In this document: one piece after another, positions 7,761 to 17,800 of the stretch
Numbering within the stretch: the stretch's first letter is position 1
How the letters are laid out: every line of letters starts with the position of its first letter
NCBI RefSeq assembly: GCF_900156155.1
Contig: NZ_FTMD01000010.1
Location: forward strand, 1 to 64,000
From: Aromatoleum tolulyticum
Lineage (GTDB): Bacteria > Pseudomonadota > Gammaproteobacteria > Burkholderiales > Rhodocyclaceae
Length of the DNA: 64,000 nucleotides
Reading direction: 5' to 3'
Made by a program: the position numbers and the translations under genes
Notes under the pieces: model-generated
Told to the model about the DNA's origin: nothing
What the model saw: only the letters and a program-made list of their open reading frames with translations
Databases searched by the model: none

Positions 7761-8036
7761 TCAGATGATTCGTACAGTGCTGCCGTAACGAGCGAGCTTG
7801 CCGTCCGCCGTGAGGAGAATGAGTGGCTCGCTCATCGACTGGGCAACCAGCAAGCGATCGAAGGGGGCACGATGGTCGTCGAAGGTCGGCAAGGCGGGGA
7901 GCTTGAGGATGTGGGCGTTCTCGATCGGCAGCCAGGTAAAGCCCATTGATTCGACCTGTTCGGCGAAAGCGGACAAGTCGATGCGGACCTTGCCCAAGCC
8001 GGCCTTGATCGTGAGTTCCCACTCAGTCGGAGCCAC
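7761..8036 (-). pseudogene. PIN-domain (VapC-like) toxin, 5'-truncated
   Basis: The 91-residue frame matches the C-terminal two thirds of a PIN-domain toxin. It has WELTIKAGLGKV, then FTWLPIENAHILKLPALP, then the acidic-site segment HRAPFDRLLVAQS and PLILLTADGKLARYG. The first strand with the catalytic aspartate (normally LLDTHxLLW) is absent, and no antitoxin gene is present. The sequence upstream of 8036 does not continue the domain, so the gene was cut at this point. It marks the right edge of the accessory region. Confidence 0.7.
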
Positions 8037-8075
8037 TGTGCCGCAATGCAGGAAGCAGCACGATGGACCAGCCCC

Positions 8076-8513
8076 CTACTTCAGCAACCGATCCAGCCGG
8101 TTCGCGAACGCCTGCCTGTCGCCGGCATTGAATGCCGCCGGCCCGCCGGTATCGACGCCAGTGCTGCGCAGGGTGTCCATGAAGTTGCGCAGGTCGAGCA
8201 GCTCGCGGATGTTTTCCTTGCCGTAGAGTTCGCCCCGCGGCGACAGCGCGTGGGCGTCTTTTTCGACGATTGCGGCGGCGAGGGGGATGTCTGCGGTGAT
8301 GACCACGTCCCCGGCCTGCACGTGCGCGGCAATGTATTTGTCGGCCTCGTCGAGGCCCCCCGGCACCTGGATCATGCGGATCAGCGGGGAGGCGGGAATG
8401 CGCAGGTACTGGTTGGCGACCAGGGTGAGCGGACGCCGGGTGCGCTCGGCGGCGCGGAAGAGGATTTCCTTGATGACGCCGGGGCAGGCGTCGGCATCGA
8501 CCCAGATGTGCAT
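8076..8513 (-). CDS. YaiI/YqxD family protein (DUF188)
   Basis: The 145-residue protein starts [18 protein letters not shown] and contains [29 protein letters not shown] and a C-terminal [12 protein letters not shown]. This is the full-length pattern of the UPF0178/DUF188 family, a PIN-like fold with unknown substrate. The family's usual length is about 150 residues, so it is complete. It is 17 bp downstream of the MDR reductase gene on the same strand and probably co-transcribed. Confidence 0.9.
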   Translation of the reverse strand: MHIWVDADACPGVIKEILFRAAERTRRPLTLVANQYLRIPASPLIRMIQVPGGLDEADKYIAAHVQAGDVVITADIPLAAAIVEKDAHALSPRGELYGKENIRELLDLRNFMDTLRSTGVDTGGPAAFNAGDRQAFANRLDRLLK

Positions 8514-8530
8514 GGAATGTGTCCTGCCGC

Positions 8531-9544
8531 TCAGTGCCGGATGCAGATCTTGCCGAAATGCCGGCCGCTGGCGAGATACTGCATGGCTTCGCGCAGTTGC
8601 TCGAAAGCGAAGGCCCGGTCGACGACGGGCCGCATGCCGCTGTGCGCGACGGCGCGCGACATCGCGAGGAAATCCTCGCGGCTGCCGACGGTAATGCCCT
8701 GCAGGCGGACGTGGCGCGTGACGACCAGCCCCAGCGGAGCGTCCATGACGGAACCGCCCAGCACGCCGATCATGCTGATCGCACCGCCCGGCCGCACTGC
8801 GCGCAGCGACTGCGTCAGCGTGCCCTGCCCGCCGACTTCGATCACGTGGTCGACGCCGCCGCTGCCCGCGGCGTCGCGCGCGACGCGGCCCCATTCGGGG
8901 GTCGAGCGATAGTTGATGGTGACGTCCGCACCGAGTTCGCGGGCGCGTTCGAGCTTCTCGTCGCTGGACGAGGTGCAGATGACCCGGGCGCCGAGCAGCT
9001 TGGCGAACTGCAGGGCGAACAGCGATACGCCCCCGGTGCCCTGCACGAGGACGGTGTCGCCGGCCGTGACCCGCCCTTCGGTGACGAGCGCGCGCCAAGC
9101 GGTGACGGCGGCGGTGGGCAGGGTGGCGGCCTCGGTGTCGTCGAGGTGGGCCGGCACGGGTACGACCGTCGAGGCCGGGACGACCATGTATTCCGTCATG
9201 GTGCCGTCGCTTTCGCAGCCGAGGCTGTAGGCGAGGTGTTCGGCGCTCGGCTCGCCGCCGGGCCACGTGGAGAAGAACAGGGGGCAGACGCGATCGCCGA
9301 TGCGGTAGGCGTCGACGCCGCTGCCGACCTGGTCGATGTGCCCGACGCCGTCGCTGAGCATGATCAGGGGCAGCGCCTGCATGCGCGACCCATAGCCGCG
9401 GCGGGGCACCAGCAGGTCGCGGTAGTTGAGCGCCGAGGCGAGCATCTTCAGCCGGACTTCACCCGGGCCGGCGGTCGGTTCAGGGCGCTCGCCGATCCGC
9501 AGGTTTTCGTCCGTCCATGCCGTGTCGACCTGAAACACTCTCAT
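8531..9544 (-). CDS. NAD(P)-dependent alcohol dehydrogenase / quinone reductase (MDR family)
   Basis: This 337-residue medium-chain dehydrogenase/reductase has an N-terminal GroES-like domain (SALNYRDLL, about residue 38) and a Rossmann domain with [20 protein letters not shown] (about 167-186). [25 protein letters not shown] and [14 protein letters not shown] follow. The structural zinc-binding cysteine cluster of classical alcohol dehydrogenases is missing, so it fits the zinc-independent branch. The substrate cannot be told from sequence. Confidence 0.85.
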   Translation of the reverse strand: MRVFQVDTAWTDENLRIGERPEPTAGPGEVRLKMLASALNYRDLLVPRRGYGSRMQALPLIMLSDGVGHIDQVGSGVDAYRIGDRVCPLFFSTWPGGEPSAEHLAYSLGCESDGTMTEYMVVPASTVVPVPAHLDDTEAATLPTAAVTAWRALVTEGRVTAGDTVLVQGTGGVSLFALQFAKLLGARVICTSSSDEKLERARELGADVTINYRSTPEWGRVARDAAGSGGVDHVIEVGGQGTLTQSLRAVRPGGAISMIGVLGGSVMDAPLGLVVTRHVRLQGITVGSREDFLAMSRAVAHSGMRPVVDRAFAFEQLREAMQYLASGRHFGKICIRH

Positions 9545-9762
9545 CGGAATCCCCTCGCAGCACGCTGTTGTGGCAGTCAGGCAATATTAATTGATCGAGA
9601 TGCAGCACGCGGGCTCCGGAAGCGATGGAGACGCTCGCGACGGCTTTGCCCGTTTACCCCGTTTTTATCTGCGCCCCGTCAGAATTGACGCAACGACGAA
9701 TTCCGGCCCCGACCCGCTGCACCAGCCGTTCCATGCCGCGGACGAGGATTGACGAGCCGAAC

Positions 9763-11307
9763 ATGCGAAACGACACCACCAGGCATCCCCCCATGATCTC
9801 CAGCCATGTGCTCGCACTGGCCGCCTGCGGACTCGCGGTCGCGGTCTGCCTGCCGCTGCGCGACGTACTGGATCTCACCAACATCGCGATGCTCCTGCTG
9901 CTCACGGTGGTGTTCATCGCCGCACGCCTCGGGCGATCCGAAGCGGTCCTGGCGAGCTTCGTCAGCGTCGCGCTGTTCGACTTCTTCTTCGTTCCGCCGC
10001 ATCTCTCGTTCATGGTCAGCGACGTGCAGTACGTCGTCACCTTTGCGGTGATGCTGGCCGTGTCGCTGTTCATCAGCCATCTGACGACCAGCCTGCAGGC
10101 AAGCGCACGCGAGGCGAGCGACCGCGAGGCCCACTCCGTGGCGCTTTACGCCCTCGCGCGTAGTCTGGCCGGCGCGATATCGCCCGAACAGGCCGTGCAG
10201 CGCGTGGCCACATTCGTGCGCGAGCAGGCCGACGGGGAGCCCGTCTTCTTCCTCCCCGATGCCGACGAGCGATTGCACGAGTTTCCCCCCGGCACGTCCG
10301 CGCTCGGGCTCGACGAGTCGCTGGTGCTCGATGCAGTGTATCGGAGCCAGGCGAGCGACCCGTCCTGCAGTACCAGCGGCCGGAACGGGCCGACCCTGCT
10401 CTTTCCGCTGAACGGCGCGACCCGCCGCCACGGTGTATTGCTGGTGCGGGACTGCGGTCGCGACGGGCTCGACCTGCTGCGGCCGATGTTCGAAGCCGTG
10501 GCCTCCGTGACGGCGATCGCCCTGGAACGGCTACACCTCGTCGAACTTGCTCAGGCAAGCCGCATGGAAACGGAGGCGGAGCGGCTTCGCAGTTCGATCC
10601 TTTCGTCGATCTCGCACGACATCCGCACGCCCCTGACGGTGCTGTTCGGCTTGGCCGATACGCTGGCGCTGGCCGACACGCCCTTGAGCGGAGAGCAGCG
10701 CGACGCCGCGCGCGCGATCCGGGACCAGGCCGGACGGCTGCACGAGATGGTCGAGAAACTGCTCGACATGGCCCGCCTGCAGGCGGGGCGGGTACGCCTG
10801 CGGAAGGAGTGGCAGGCGATCGACGAAGTGATCGGCGCGAGCATCCAGCTGCTGGGCGAGGCCTTGCACGAGCACCCGGTGAAGGTATCGCTGCAGCCTG
10901 ACCTGCCCCTCGTTGCGATGGACGCGGTGCTGATGGAGCGCGTGTTCTGCAACCTGCTGGAGAATGCCGCGAAGTATTCGCCGGCCGGCGCGCCCGTGAC
11001 CATCGACGTGGCGACAGACGACGCGGGAGGCCTCGTGATCGAGGTGTGTGACCGCGGCGAAGGGTTTCCGGCTGGCAGCTTGGCGCGCATCTTCGACCTG
11101 TTCGAGCGCGGGGCACCGCAGTTGCCGACCCCTGGAGTCGGCCTGGGGCTGGCGATCTGCCGGGCCGTCATCGATGCCCATGGCGGGCAGATCAGTGCCT
11201 CGAACCGGCCCGGGGGCGGTGCCTGCGTCCGCATCGTGCTGCCCTGTGGCGGCGAACCGCCGGACATCGAACCCGAACCTGCGGACCCGACGGGAGCCGG
11301 ATCATGA
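9763..11307 (+). CDS. KdpD-like sensor histidine kinase lacking the N-terminal KdpD domain
   Basis: Full KdpD is about 890 residues; this protein is about 514. It starts with four hydrophobic helices of the DUF4118 type (about residues 15-110, including LFDFFFVPPHLSFMVSDVQY), then a GAF-like region. HisKA follows with SSISHDIRTPLTVL, then the N box NLLENAAKYSPAG and the G boxes DRGEGFP and GVGLGLAI. The KdpD cytoplasmic sensor and USP domains are missing. ATG 9763 (MRNDTTRHP) is taken as start; ATG 9793 is an alternative. It overlaps the response-regulator gene by 4 bp, and kup follows instead of kdpFABC. Confidence 0.85.
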   Translation: MRNDTTRHPPMISSHVLALAACGLAVAVCLPLRDVLDLTNIAMLLLLTVVFIAARLGRSEAVLASFVSVALFDFFFVPPHLSFMVSDVQYVVTFAVMLAVSLFISHLTTSLQASAREASDREAHSVALYALARSLAGAISPEQAVQRVATFVREQADGEPVFFLPDADERLHEFPPGTSALGLDESLVLDAVYRSQASDPSCSTSGRNGPTLLFPLNGATRRHGVLLVRDCGRDGLDLLRPMFEAVASVTAIALERLHLVELAQASRMETEAERLRSSILSSISHDIRTPLTVLFGLADTLALADTPLSGEQRDAARAIRDQAGRLHEMVEKLLDMARLQAGRVRLRKEWQAIDEVIGASIQLLGEALHEHPVKVSLQPDLPLVAMDAVLMERVFCNLLENAAKYSPAGAPVTIDVATDDAGGLVIEVCDRGEGFPAGSLARIFDLFERGAPQLPTPGVGLGLAICRAVIDAHGGQISASNRPGGGACVRIVLPCGGEPPDIEPEPADPTGAGS

Positions 11308-11993
11308 ACGCGCACCAGGCCCGCATCCTTCTGATCGAGGATGAACTGCAGATCCGCCACTTCGTCCGCCAGACGCTGGAGAAAGCGGCGTATCAGGTGA
11401 TCGAGGCGTCGACCGTGCAGCAGGCGGTGGGCGAGGCGGCATCGGGGAAGCCCGACCTCGCCATCCTCGACCTGGGCCTGCCCGACGGCGACGGCGTCGA
11501 CTTCGTGCGTGCGGTACGCGACTGGTCGCGGATGCCGGTGCTGATCCTTTCGGCGCGTTCCGACGAGAGCGAAAAGATCACGGCGCTCGATGCGGGTGCG
11601 GACGACTATCTTACGAAGCCCTTCTCGGTGGGCGAACTGCTCGCGCGCGTCCGTGCCCTGCTGCGCCGCGCCGAGGGCGGCACGGACGCGGCGGCGGAGG
11701 TGCACTTCGGCGATGTGAAAGTCGATCTGGCGCACCGCACCGTGTTGCGCGGGGGGGCGCCGGTGCATCTGACGGCACGCGAATATCGCCTGCTGGTCGC
11801 GCTGCTCGCCAACGCCGGCAAGGTCATGACGCATCGCCAGCTACTGCGCGAGGTGTGGGGGCCGGCCTACGTCGACAGCACCCATTACCTGCGCATCTAC
11901 GTGGGCCACCTGCGGCAGAAGCTGGAGGCGGACCCCACTCAGCCGGTGCATCTGCGCACCGAAATCGGTGTCGGTTACCGCTTCCAGGTCTGA
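11304..11993 (+). CDS. KdpE-like response regulator (OmpR family)
   Basis: The 229-residue protein has a receiver domain with acidic pocket IEDE and phosphoacceptor Asp in LAILDLGLPDGDG, then LILSARSDESEKI and the lysine in DDYLTKPFSVGELL. The C-terminal winged helix has the OmpR pattern (LTAREYRLLVALLANAGKV, YVDSTHYLRIYVGHLRQKLE, EIGVGYRF), closest in feel to KdpE. The start overlaps the kinase stop (ATGA). kup begins 34 bp after its stop, so regulation of potassium uptake is the likely role. Confidence 0.9.
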   Translation: MNAHQARILLIEDELQIRHFVRQTLEKAAYQVIEASTVQQAVGEAASGKPDLAILDLGLPDGDGVDFVRAVRDWSRMPVLILSARSDESEKITALDAGADDYLTKPFSVGELLARVRALLRRAEGGTDAAAEVHFGDVKVDLAHRTVLRGGAPVHLTAREYRLLVALLANAGKVMTHRQLLREVWGPAYVDSTHYLRIYVGHLRQKLEADPTQPVHLRTEIGVGYRFQV

Positions 11994-12027
11994 CCGGCCT
12001 TTCCTTCGCCCTCCACGGGAATTCATC

Positions 12028-13905
12028 ATGTCCGCAAACCAGGATCATTCGCGCAGCAGCCTGGGCGCCCTCGCTCTGGCGGCGCTCGGCATCGTGTACG
12101 GCGACATCGGCACCAGCCCGCTGTATGCGTTCAAGGAGGCGTTCCACGGCTCGCACGCACTGGCGGTAAACGAGACAACCGTGCTCGCGACGCTGTCGGC
12201 GTTCTTCTGGGCAATGATGTTGATCATCTCGCTCAAGTACGTGTGGATCGTCCTGAAGCACGACAACGACGGCGAAGGCGGCGTACTCGCGCTGACCGCC
12301 CTCGCCCATCGCCGCGCGTCCGGCACGCGGCGGCTCGCGGCGCTGGTCATCGGCGCCGGGATCTTCGCCGCGGCACTGTTCTATGGCGACGCGATCATCA
12401 CGCCGGCGATTTCCGTCCTGTCGGCCGTGGAAGGCCTCGCGGTGGCGGCGCCGGACTTCGAGCGGCTGGTCGTGCCGATCACGATCGGCATCCTGGTCAG
12501 CCTGTTCCTGATCCAGAAGCACGGCACGAGCCGCGTGGGCACCCTGTTCGGCCCCGTGACCCTGGTCTGGTTCGCAACGCTCGCGGTGCTGGGCCTGCAC
12601 TCGATCGTCCAGACACCGCAGGTGCTGGCCGCGATCAATCCGGTCCACGCCTTGCGCTTCGCGCTGGAACACCCGCACGCTGCGTTCCTGCTGTTGTCGG
12701 CGGTATTCCTCGCACTGACCGGCGGCGAGGCCCTGTATGCCGACATGGGCCACTTCGGCGCAAAGGCGGTTCGCGTCGCCTGGTACGGCCTGGTCTGCCC
12801 CGCCCTGCTGATCAACTACTTCGGTCAGGGCGCGCTGGTCCTGCGCGACCCGACTGCGGTCGAGAATCCGTTCTACCTGCTGGCACCGGACTGGTTCGTC
12901 TTCCCGCTCGTCGGCCTTGCGACCGCGGCAACGGTGATCGCCTCGCAGGCGACGATCTCGGGCGCGTATTCGATGACGCTGCAGGCCTCGCGGCTCGGTT
13001 ACCTGCCGCGCGTGCGCATCCTGCACACGTCGGACAGCGAGCGCGGCCAGATTTACGTTCCTAGCGTCAATTGGCTGATGCTGGTGGCGGTGGTATTGCT
13101 GGTGCTGGAGTTCCGCTCGTCCAACGCGCTCGCCGCGGCGTACGGCATCGCGGTGTCGGGCACGATGATCATCACCACGGTGCTCACCATCTTCGTCACC
13201 ATCGCCGTTCCCGGCCGCTTCCGGCTGCCGATCATTGCCGGCCTGGGGCTCTTCGCCTTGCTGGAATTTGCCTTCCTCGGCTCGAATCTCACGAAGATTG
13301 CGGCCGGAGGGTGGTTTCCGATGGTGCTCGGCGCGCTCATCTTCATCGCCCTTACCAGTTGGAAGGATGGGAGTGCGCTGGTTGCCGAACAGCGGCGGAA
13401 GATCGACGTACCGATGGACGGCTTCGTGCTCGGCCCTCATCCGGACGTGCCCCGGGTTGCCGGCACCGCCGTTTACCTCACTTCGGACACCAGCGTCGTC
13501 CCGAGCGCGCTGTTCCACAATCTGAAACATTACAAAGTCATGCACGAACAGACCGTATTCCTGCATGTCATCAACGAGGAAGTGCCCTACGTTGCCGAAA
13601 ACGAACGCCTGCGGCTGCACCGGCTCGGGCCCGATATCTACCAGGTGGACGTTCATTTCGGGTTCCGCGAAGAGCCGGACCTGCCCAAAGCGCTCAGCGG
13701 GGCGGACAGGCTGGGCCTGATCCTCGAGCCGATGCTGACGACCTATTTCGTCGCGCGCTCCGTGATCGTCGACGGGCCGGGCGCGCTGCCGCACTGGCGC
13801 TGCGCACTGTTTTCGTGGATGACGCGGCAGGCCGAGGGGGCTGCGACCTATTTCCGCCTCCCGCCCAACCAGGTCGTCGAACTGGGGACGCAGGTGCTGC
13901 TGTAA
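12028..13905 (+). CDS. kup: Kup potassium uptake transporter
   Basis: This is a 625-residue KUP/HAK/KT-family transporter. The N terminus has GIVYGDIGTSPLYAFKEAF, the family signature; LTGGEALYADMGHFG follows mid-protein. There are about twelve membrane helices to residue 440, and then a soluble C-terminal domain of about 170 residues with LFHNLKHYKVMHEQTVFLHV. ATG 12028 is chosen because the homologous N terminus starts there. It imports potassium, probably with protons, across the inner membrane. The upstream kinase/regulator pair suggests potassium- or osmo-controlled expression. Confidence 0.95.
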   Translation: MSANQDHSRSSLGALALAALGIVYGDIGTSPLYAFKEAFHGSHALAVNETTVLATLSAFFWAMMLIISLKYVWIVLKHDNDGEGGVLALTALAHRRASGTRRLAALVIGAGIFAAALFYGDAIITPAISVLSAVEGLAVAAPDFERLVVPITIGILVSLFLIQKHGTSRVGTLFGPVTLVWFATLAVLGLHSIVQTPQVLAAINPVHALRFALEHPHAAFLLLSAVFLALTGGEALYADMGHFGAKAVRVAWYGLVCPALLINYFGQGALVLRDPTAVENPFYLLAPDWFVFPLVGLATAATVIASQATISGAYSMTLQASRLGYLPRVRILHTSDSERGQIYVPSVNWLMLVAVVLLVLEFRSSNALAAAYGIAVSGTMIITTVLTIFVTIAVPGRFRLPIIAGLGLFALLEFAFLGSNLTKIAAGGWFPMVLGALIFIALTSWKDGSALVAEQRRKIDVPMDGFVLGPHPDVPRVAGTAVYLTSDTSVVPSALFHNLKHYKVMHEQTVFLHVINEEVPYVAENERLRLHRLGPDIYQVDVHFGFREEPDLPKALSGADRLGLILEPMLTTYFVARSVIVDGPGALPHWRCALFSWMTRQAEGAATYFRLPPNQVVELGTQVLL

Positions 13906-14075
13906 CGACACGCCCGGTCGTGGCCGGGGTGGACGCATTCGGAGTCGGCGCGGGAAACGGCACGTTGACCGGAAGCGCGCCGTCGGTCACGGTAAACGGA
14001 CTGCACGGCAAGGCCGGCGCCCGTTTCACCGCGCCGCTCCACCTCGCCGCACCTCGAATCCACGGAAGTGCCGCA

Positions 14076-14723
14076 ATGATGAAGCTCTACACCTATTTCC
14101 GCAGTTCGGCCGCCTACCGCGTACGCATTGCGCTGAACCTCAAGCAACTCGACTACGAGGCGGTTCCCGTCCATCTCGTGCGCAACGGCGGCGAACAGCG
14201 GCAGACGGACTACCTTGCTCTGAATCCGGCCGGACTGGTGCCGACGCTGATCGACGACGGGAACGTTCTGCAGCAATCGCTCGCGATCATCGAATACCTC
14301 GACGAGGTGCATCCGCAGCCCGCGCTGCTGCCCGGCAGCCCCGCCGAGCGCGCGCGCATCCGCGCGATTGCGCAGGCGATCGCGTGCGACATCCACCCGG
14401 TGAACAACCTGCGCGTGCTGCGCTACCTGGTGCACGAACTGGGCGTGAACGACGCGCAGAAGAACGCGTGGTACCGCCACTGGATCGCGATCGGCCTGTC
14501 GGCGGTGGAATCCATGCTCGCCGCGGACCCGCGCACCGGCCTCTTCTGCCACGGCGATACGCCCACGCTGGCCGACTGCTGCCTCGTGCCGCAGGTGTTC
14601 AACGCGCAGCGCTTCGACTGCGACCTGTCGGCCATGCCGACCGTGATGGGCATCGTCGAGCGCTGCGCGGCACTCGATGCCTTTCAGCGCGCGGCGCCCG
14701 GGCAGCAGCCCGACGCGGAGTAG
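14076..14723 (+). CDS. maiA: maleylacetoacetate isomerase (zeta-class GST)
   Basis: The 215-residue protein begins MMKLYTYFRSSAAYRVRIAL, with the SSxxxRVRIAL signature of zeta glutathione transferases, then GLVPTLIDDGNVLQQSLAII (glutathione site) and DIHPVNNLRVLRYL. It isomerises maleylacetoacetate (or maleylpyruvate) to the fumaryl form, using glutathione, in the homogentisate or gentisate route. Neither fumarylacetoacetase nor a dioxygenase is next to it, so the pathway assignment is from family only. It stands alone, with a minus-strand terminator beyond its stop. Confidence 0.9.
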   Translation: MMKLYTYFRSSAAYRVRIALNLKQLDYEAVPVHLVRNGGEQRQTDYLALNPAGLVPTLIDDGNVLQQSLAIIEYLDEVHPQPALLPGSPAERARIRAIAQAIACDIHPVNNLRVLRYLVHELGVNDAQKNAWYRHWIAIGLSAVESMLAADPRTGLFCHGDTPTLADCCLVPQVFNAQRFDCDLSAMPTVMGIVERCAALDAFQRAAPGQQPDAE

Positions 14724-14765
14724 CCGGATCGCGCCGGACCGCGCGACAGCGCGCCGCGGCCGGAC

Positions 14766-14794
14766 AAAAAAAGTCCGGGCACCATGACCCGGAC
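14766..14794 (-). terminator. rho-independent terminator of pyruvate carboxylase
   Basis: On the minus strand GTCCGGG-TCATGGTG-CCCGGAC is followed directly by seven T residues. It starts 50 bp after the pyc stop codon. It could also slow read-through from maiA. Confidence 0.85.
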
Positions 14795-14843
14795 CTGCAA
14801 GACCCCTCTGGAGAGAAGGGGGAGAACTCCTTGTGCGGGCCGC

Positions 14844-17800
14844 CTACTGCAGCTCGACCAGCAGATCCTTGGCCGCGACCTTGTCGCCGGGCTTCACGAA
14901 CACCGCCTTCACAACGCCGTCGCGCTCGGCGGTGAGCGCGGTTTCCATCTTCATCGCCTCAATCGACACCAGCGGCGTGCCCTTGGCGATCTTCTGCCCG
15001 GCGTGCACGGCAACGGTGACGACGGCGCCGGGCATGGGGGCGCCGACGTGGTTGGGGTTGGCGTCGTCGATCTTCGGATGGCGGCGCCCCGTCGGCGCGG
15101 CCCCCGCCTTGGGGATGCGTTGCAGGCGCGGCTGGCCGTTGAGTTCGAAGAAGACCTTGACGCGGCCCTCCTCGTCGGGCGTATCGCTGCTGCCGGTCTG
15201 GCGCACGATGAGACTCTTGCCCTTCTCGATGTCGACGCTGATCTCCTCGCGGTCCTTCAGGCCGTAGAAGAACACCGGCGTGGGCAGCAGCGAGACGTCG
15301 CCGAAGCGCGCGTGGTGGGCGGCATAGTCCTTGAAGACCTTGGGGTACATCAGCCACGACGCGAGATCGGTGTCGGAGACCTGGCGGCCGATGGCGGCCT
15401 CGGCTTCGGCACGCGCCGCATCGAGGTCGACCGCGGGCAGGAAGTCGCCGGCACGGCCTTTGATCGGTTCCGCGCCTTTCAGCACCTTGCGTTCGAGCGC
15501 CTTGGGGAAGCCGTCCGGCGGGAAGCCGAGTTCGCCGCGGAAGAGCGAGATCACGGATTCGGGGAAGGCGATCTCCTTCGCGGGGTCCATCACCTCCTCG
15601 GGCGTGAGGTCGTTGGCGACCATGAAGAGCGCCATGTCGCCGACGACTTTCGAGGTGGGGGTGACCTTGACGATGTCGCCGAAGAGCTGGTTCACGTCGG
15701 CGTAGGCTTGCGAGACTTCCGGCCAGCGGTGCTCGAGCCCCATCGCGCGGGCCTGTTCGCGCAGGTTGGTGTATTGCCCGCCGGGCATCTCGTGCTTGTA
15801 CACGTCCGAGGTGCCGCAGCGGATGTCGGCCTCGAAGGGCGCGTAGGCGCGGCGCACGCCTTCCCAGTAGTGCGATAGCGACTGCATCGCGTCGAGATCG
15901 AGGCCGGTGTCGCGTTCGGAGCCGGCGAGCGCCGCGGCGATGGAGCCGAGATTGGGCTGCGAGGTGAGCCCGCTCATCGCGTCGAGAGCGCCGTCGACGG
16001 CGTCGACGCCCGCTTCGACCGCGGCGAGCACGCTCGCGGCGGCGATGCCCGAGGTGTCGTGGGTGTGGAAGTGGATCGGCAGGCCGACTTCTTCCTTGAG
16101 GGCCTTGACGAGTGCGGCGGCGGCGCGCGGCTTGCACACGCCGGCCATGTCCTTGATGCCGAGGATGTGGGCACCGGCCTTCTCGAGCTGCTTGGCGAGA
16201 TCGACGTAGTACTGGAGCTTGTACTTCGGGCGGCTCGCGTCGAAGAGGTCGCCGGTGTAGCAGAGCGTGCCTTCGCACAGCGCGCCGGCCTCATTCACGG
16301 CGTCCATCGCGACGCGCATGTTGTCGATCCAGTTGAGCGAATCGAACACGCGGAAGACGTCGATGCCCTCCTTCGCCGCCTGCTCGACGAAGTAGCGCAC
16401 GACGTTGTCGGAGTAGTTGGTGTAGCCGACGGCATTCGACGCTCTGAGCAGCATCTGGAACAGCACGTTGGGCACGGCCGTGCGCAGGCGCGCGAGGCGC
16501 TCCCACGGGTCTTCCTTGAGGAAGCGCAGCGCGACGTCGAAGGTCGCCCCGCCCCAGCATTCGAGCGAGAAGAGCTGCGGCACGAGGCGGGCGTAGTGCG
16601 GCGCGATCTCGAGCATGTCGCGCGTGCGCATGCGCGTGGCGAAGAGCGACTGGTGGGCGTCGCGCATCGTGGTGTCGGTGAGGAGCACGCGCTGCTCGGC
16701 CTTCATCCACTGCGCGAAGCCGGCGGGGCCGAGGTCCTGCAGCAGTTCGCGCGTGCCCGCAGGCGGGGGCACGGCAAGATCCACGTGGGGCTTCACGGGT
16801 TTGGCGAGCGGGCCCTTGGGCGCTTCGCGGCCGGCCATCTCGGGGTTGCCGTTGACGCTCACTTCGCCGAGGAACTTCAACAGTTTCGTCGCGCGGTCCT
16901 GGCGCTTCTGGAAGCGGAAGAGTTCGGGCGTGGTGTCGATGAAGCGCGTCGTGCATTCGCCGGACCTGAACAGCGGGTGCGCGATGACGTTCTCGAGGAA
17001 CTGCAGGTTCGACGACACGCCGCGGATGCGGAATTCGCGCAGGCCCCGGTCCATGCGCGCGATGGCCTCGTCCGGGCTGTGGCCCCAGGCGGTGACCTTC
17101 ACCAGCAGGGAGTCGTAGAAGGGGGTGATCACGGCGCCCGAGTAGGCGGTGCCGCCGTCCAGACGCAGACCGAAGCCGGCGGCGCTGCGGTAGGCGGTGA
17201 TGCGGCCGTAGTCGGGGGTGAAGGCGTTCTCCGGGTCCTCGGTGGTGACGCGGCACTGCAGCGCGTGGCCGTTGAGGCGGATGTCGGCCTGCGCGGGCAG
17301 GTAGGCATCCGCGGCGCCGATCCTCGCGCCTTCGGTGACCCGGATCTGCGCCTTGACGATGTCGACACCGGTGACTTGCTCGGTGACGGTGTGCTCGACC
17401 TGGATGCGCGGGTTCACTTCGATGAAGTAGAACGCGCCGGTGTCGGCGTCCATGAGGAACTCGACCGTGCCGGCGTGGGTGTAGTTGGCGGCGCGGCACA
17501 GTTTCAGCGCCGCGTCGCACAGCTCCGTGCGGCGGGTTTCATCCAGGTAGGGCGCGGGGGCGCGCTCGACGACCTTCTGGTTGCGCCGCTGCACCGAGCA
17601 GTCGCGCTCGAACAGATGCACGAGGTTGCCGTGGGTGTCGCCCAGCACCTGCACCTCGACGTGACGCGCGCGGCGCACCAGTTTTTCCAGGTAGACCTCG
17701 TCGTTGCCGAAGGCGGCCAGTGCCTCGCGGCGGGCGACGTCGAGGAGGCCGGGCAGCTCGTCCTCGTTCTCGATCGCGCGCATGCCGCGCCCGCCCCCGC

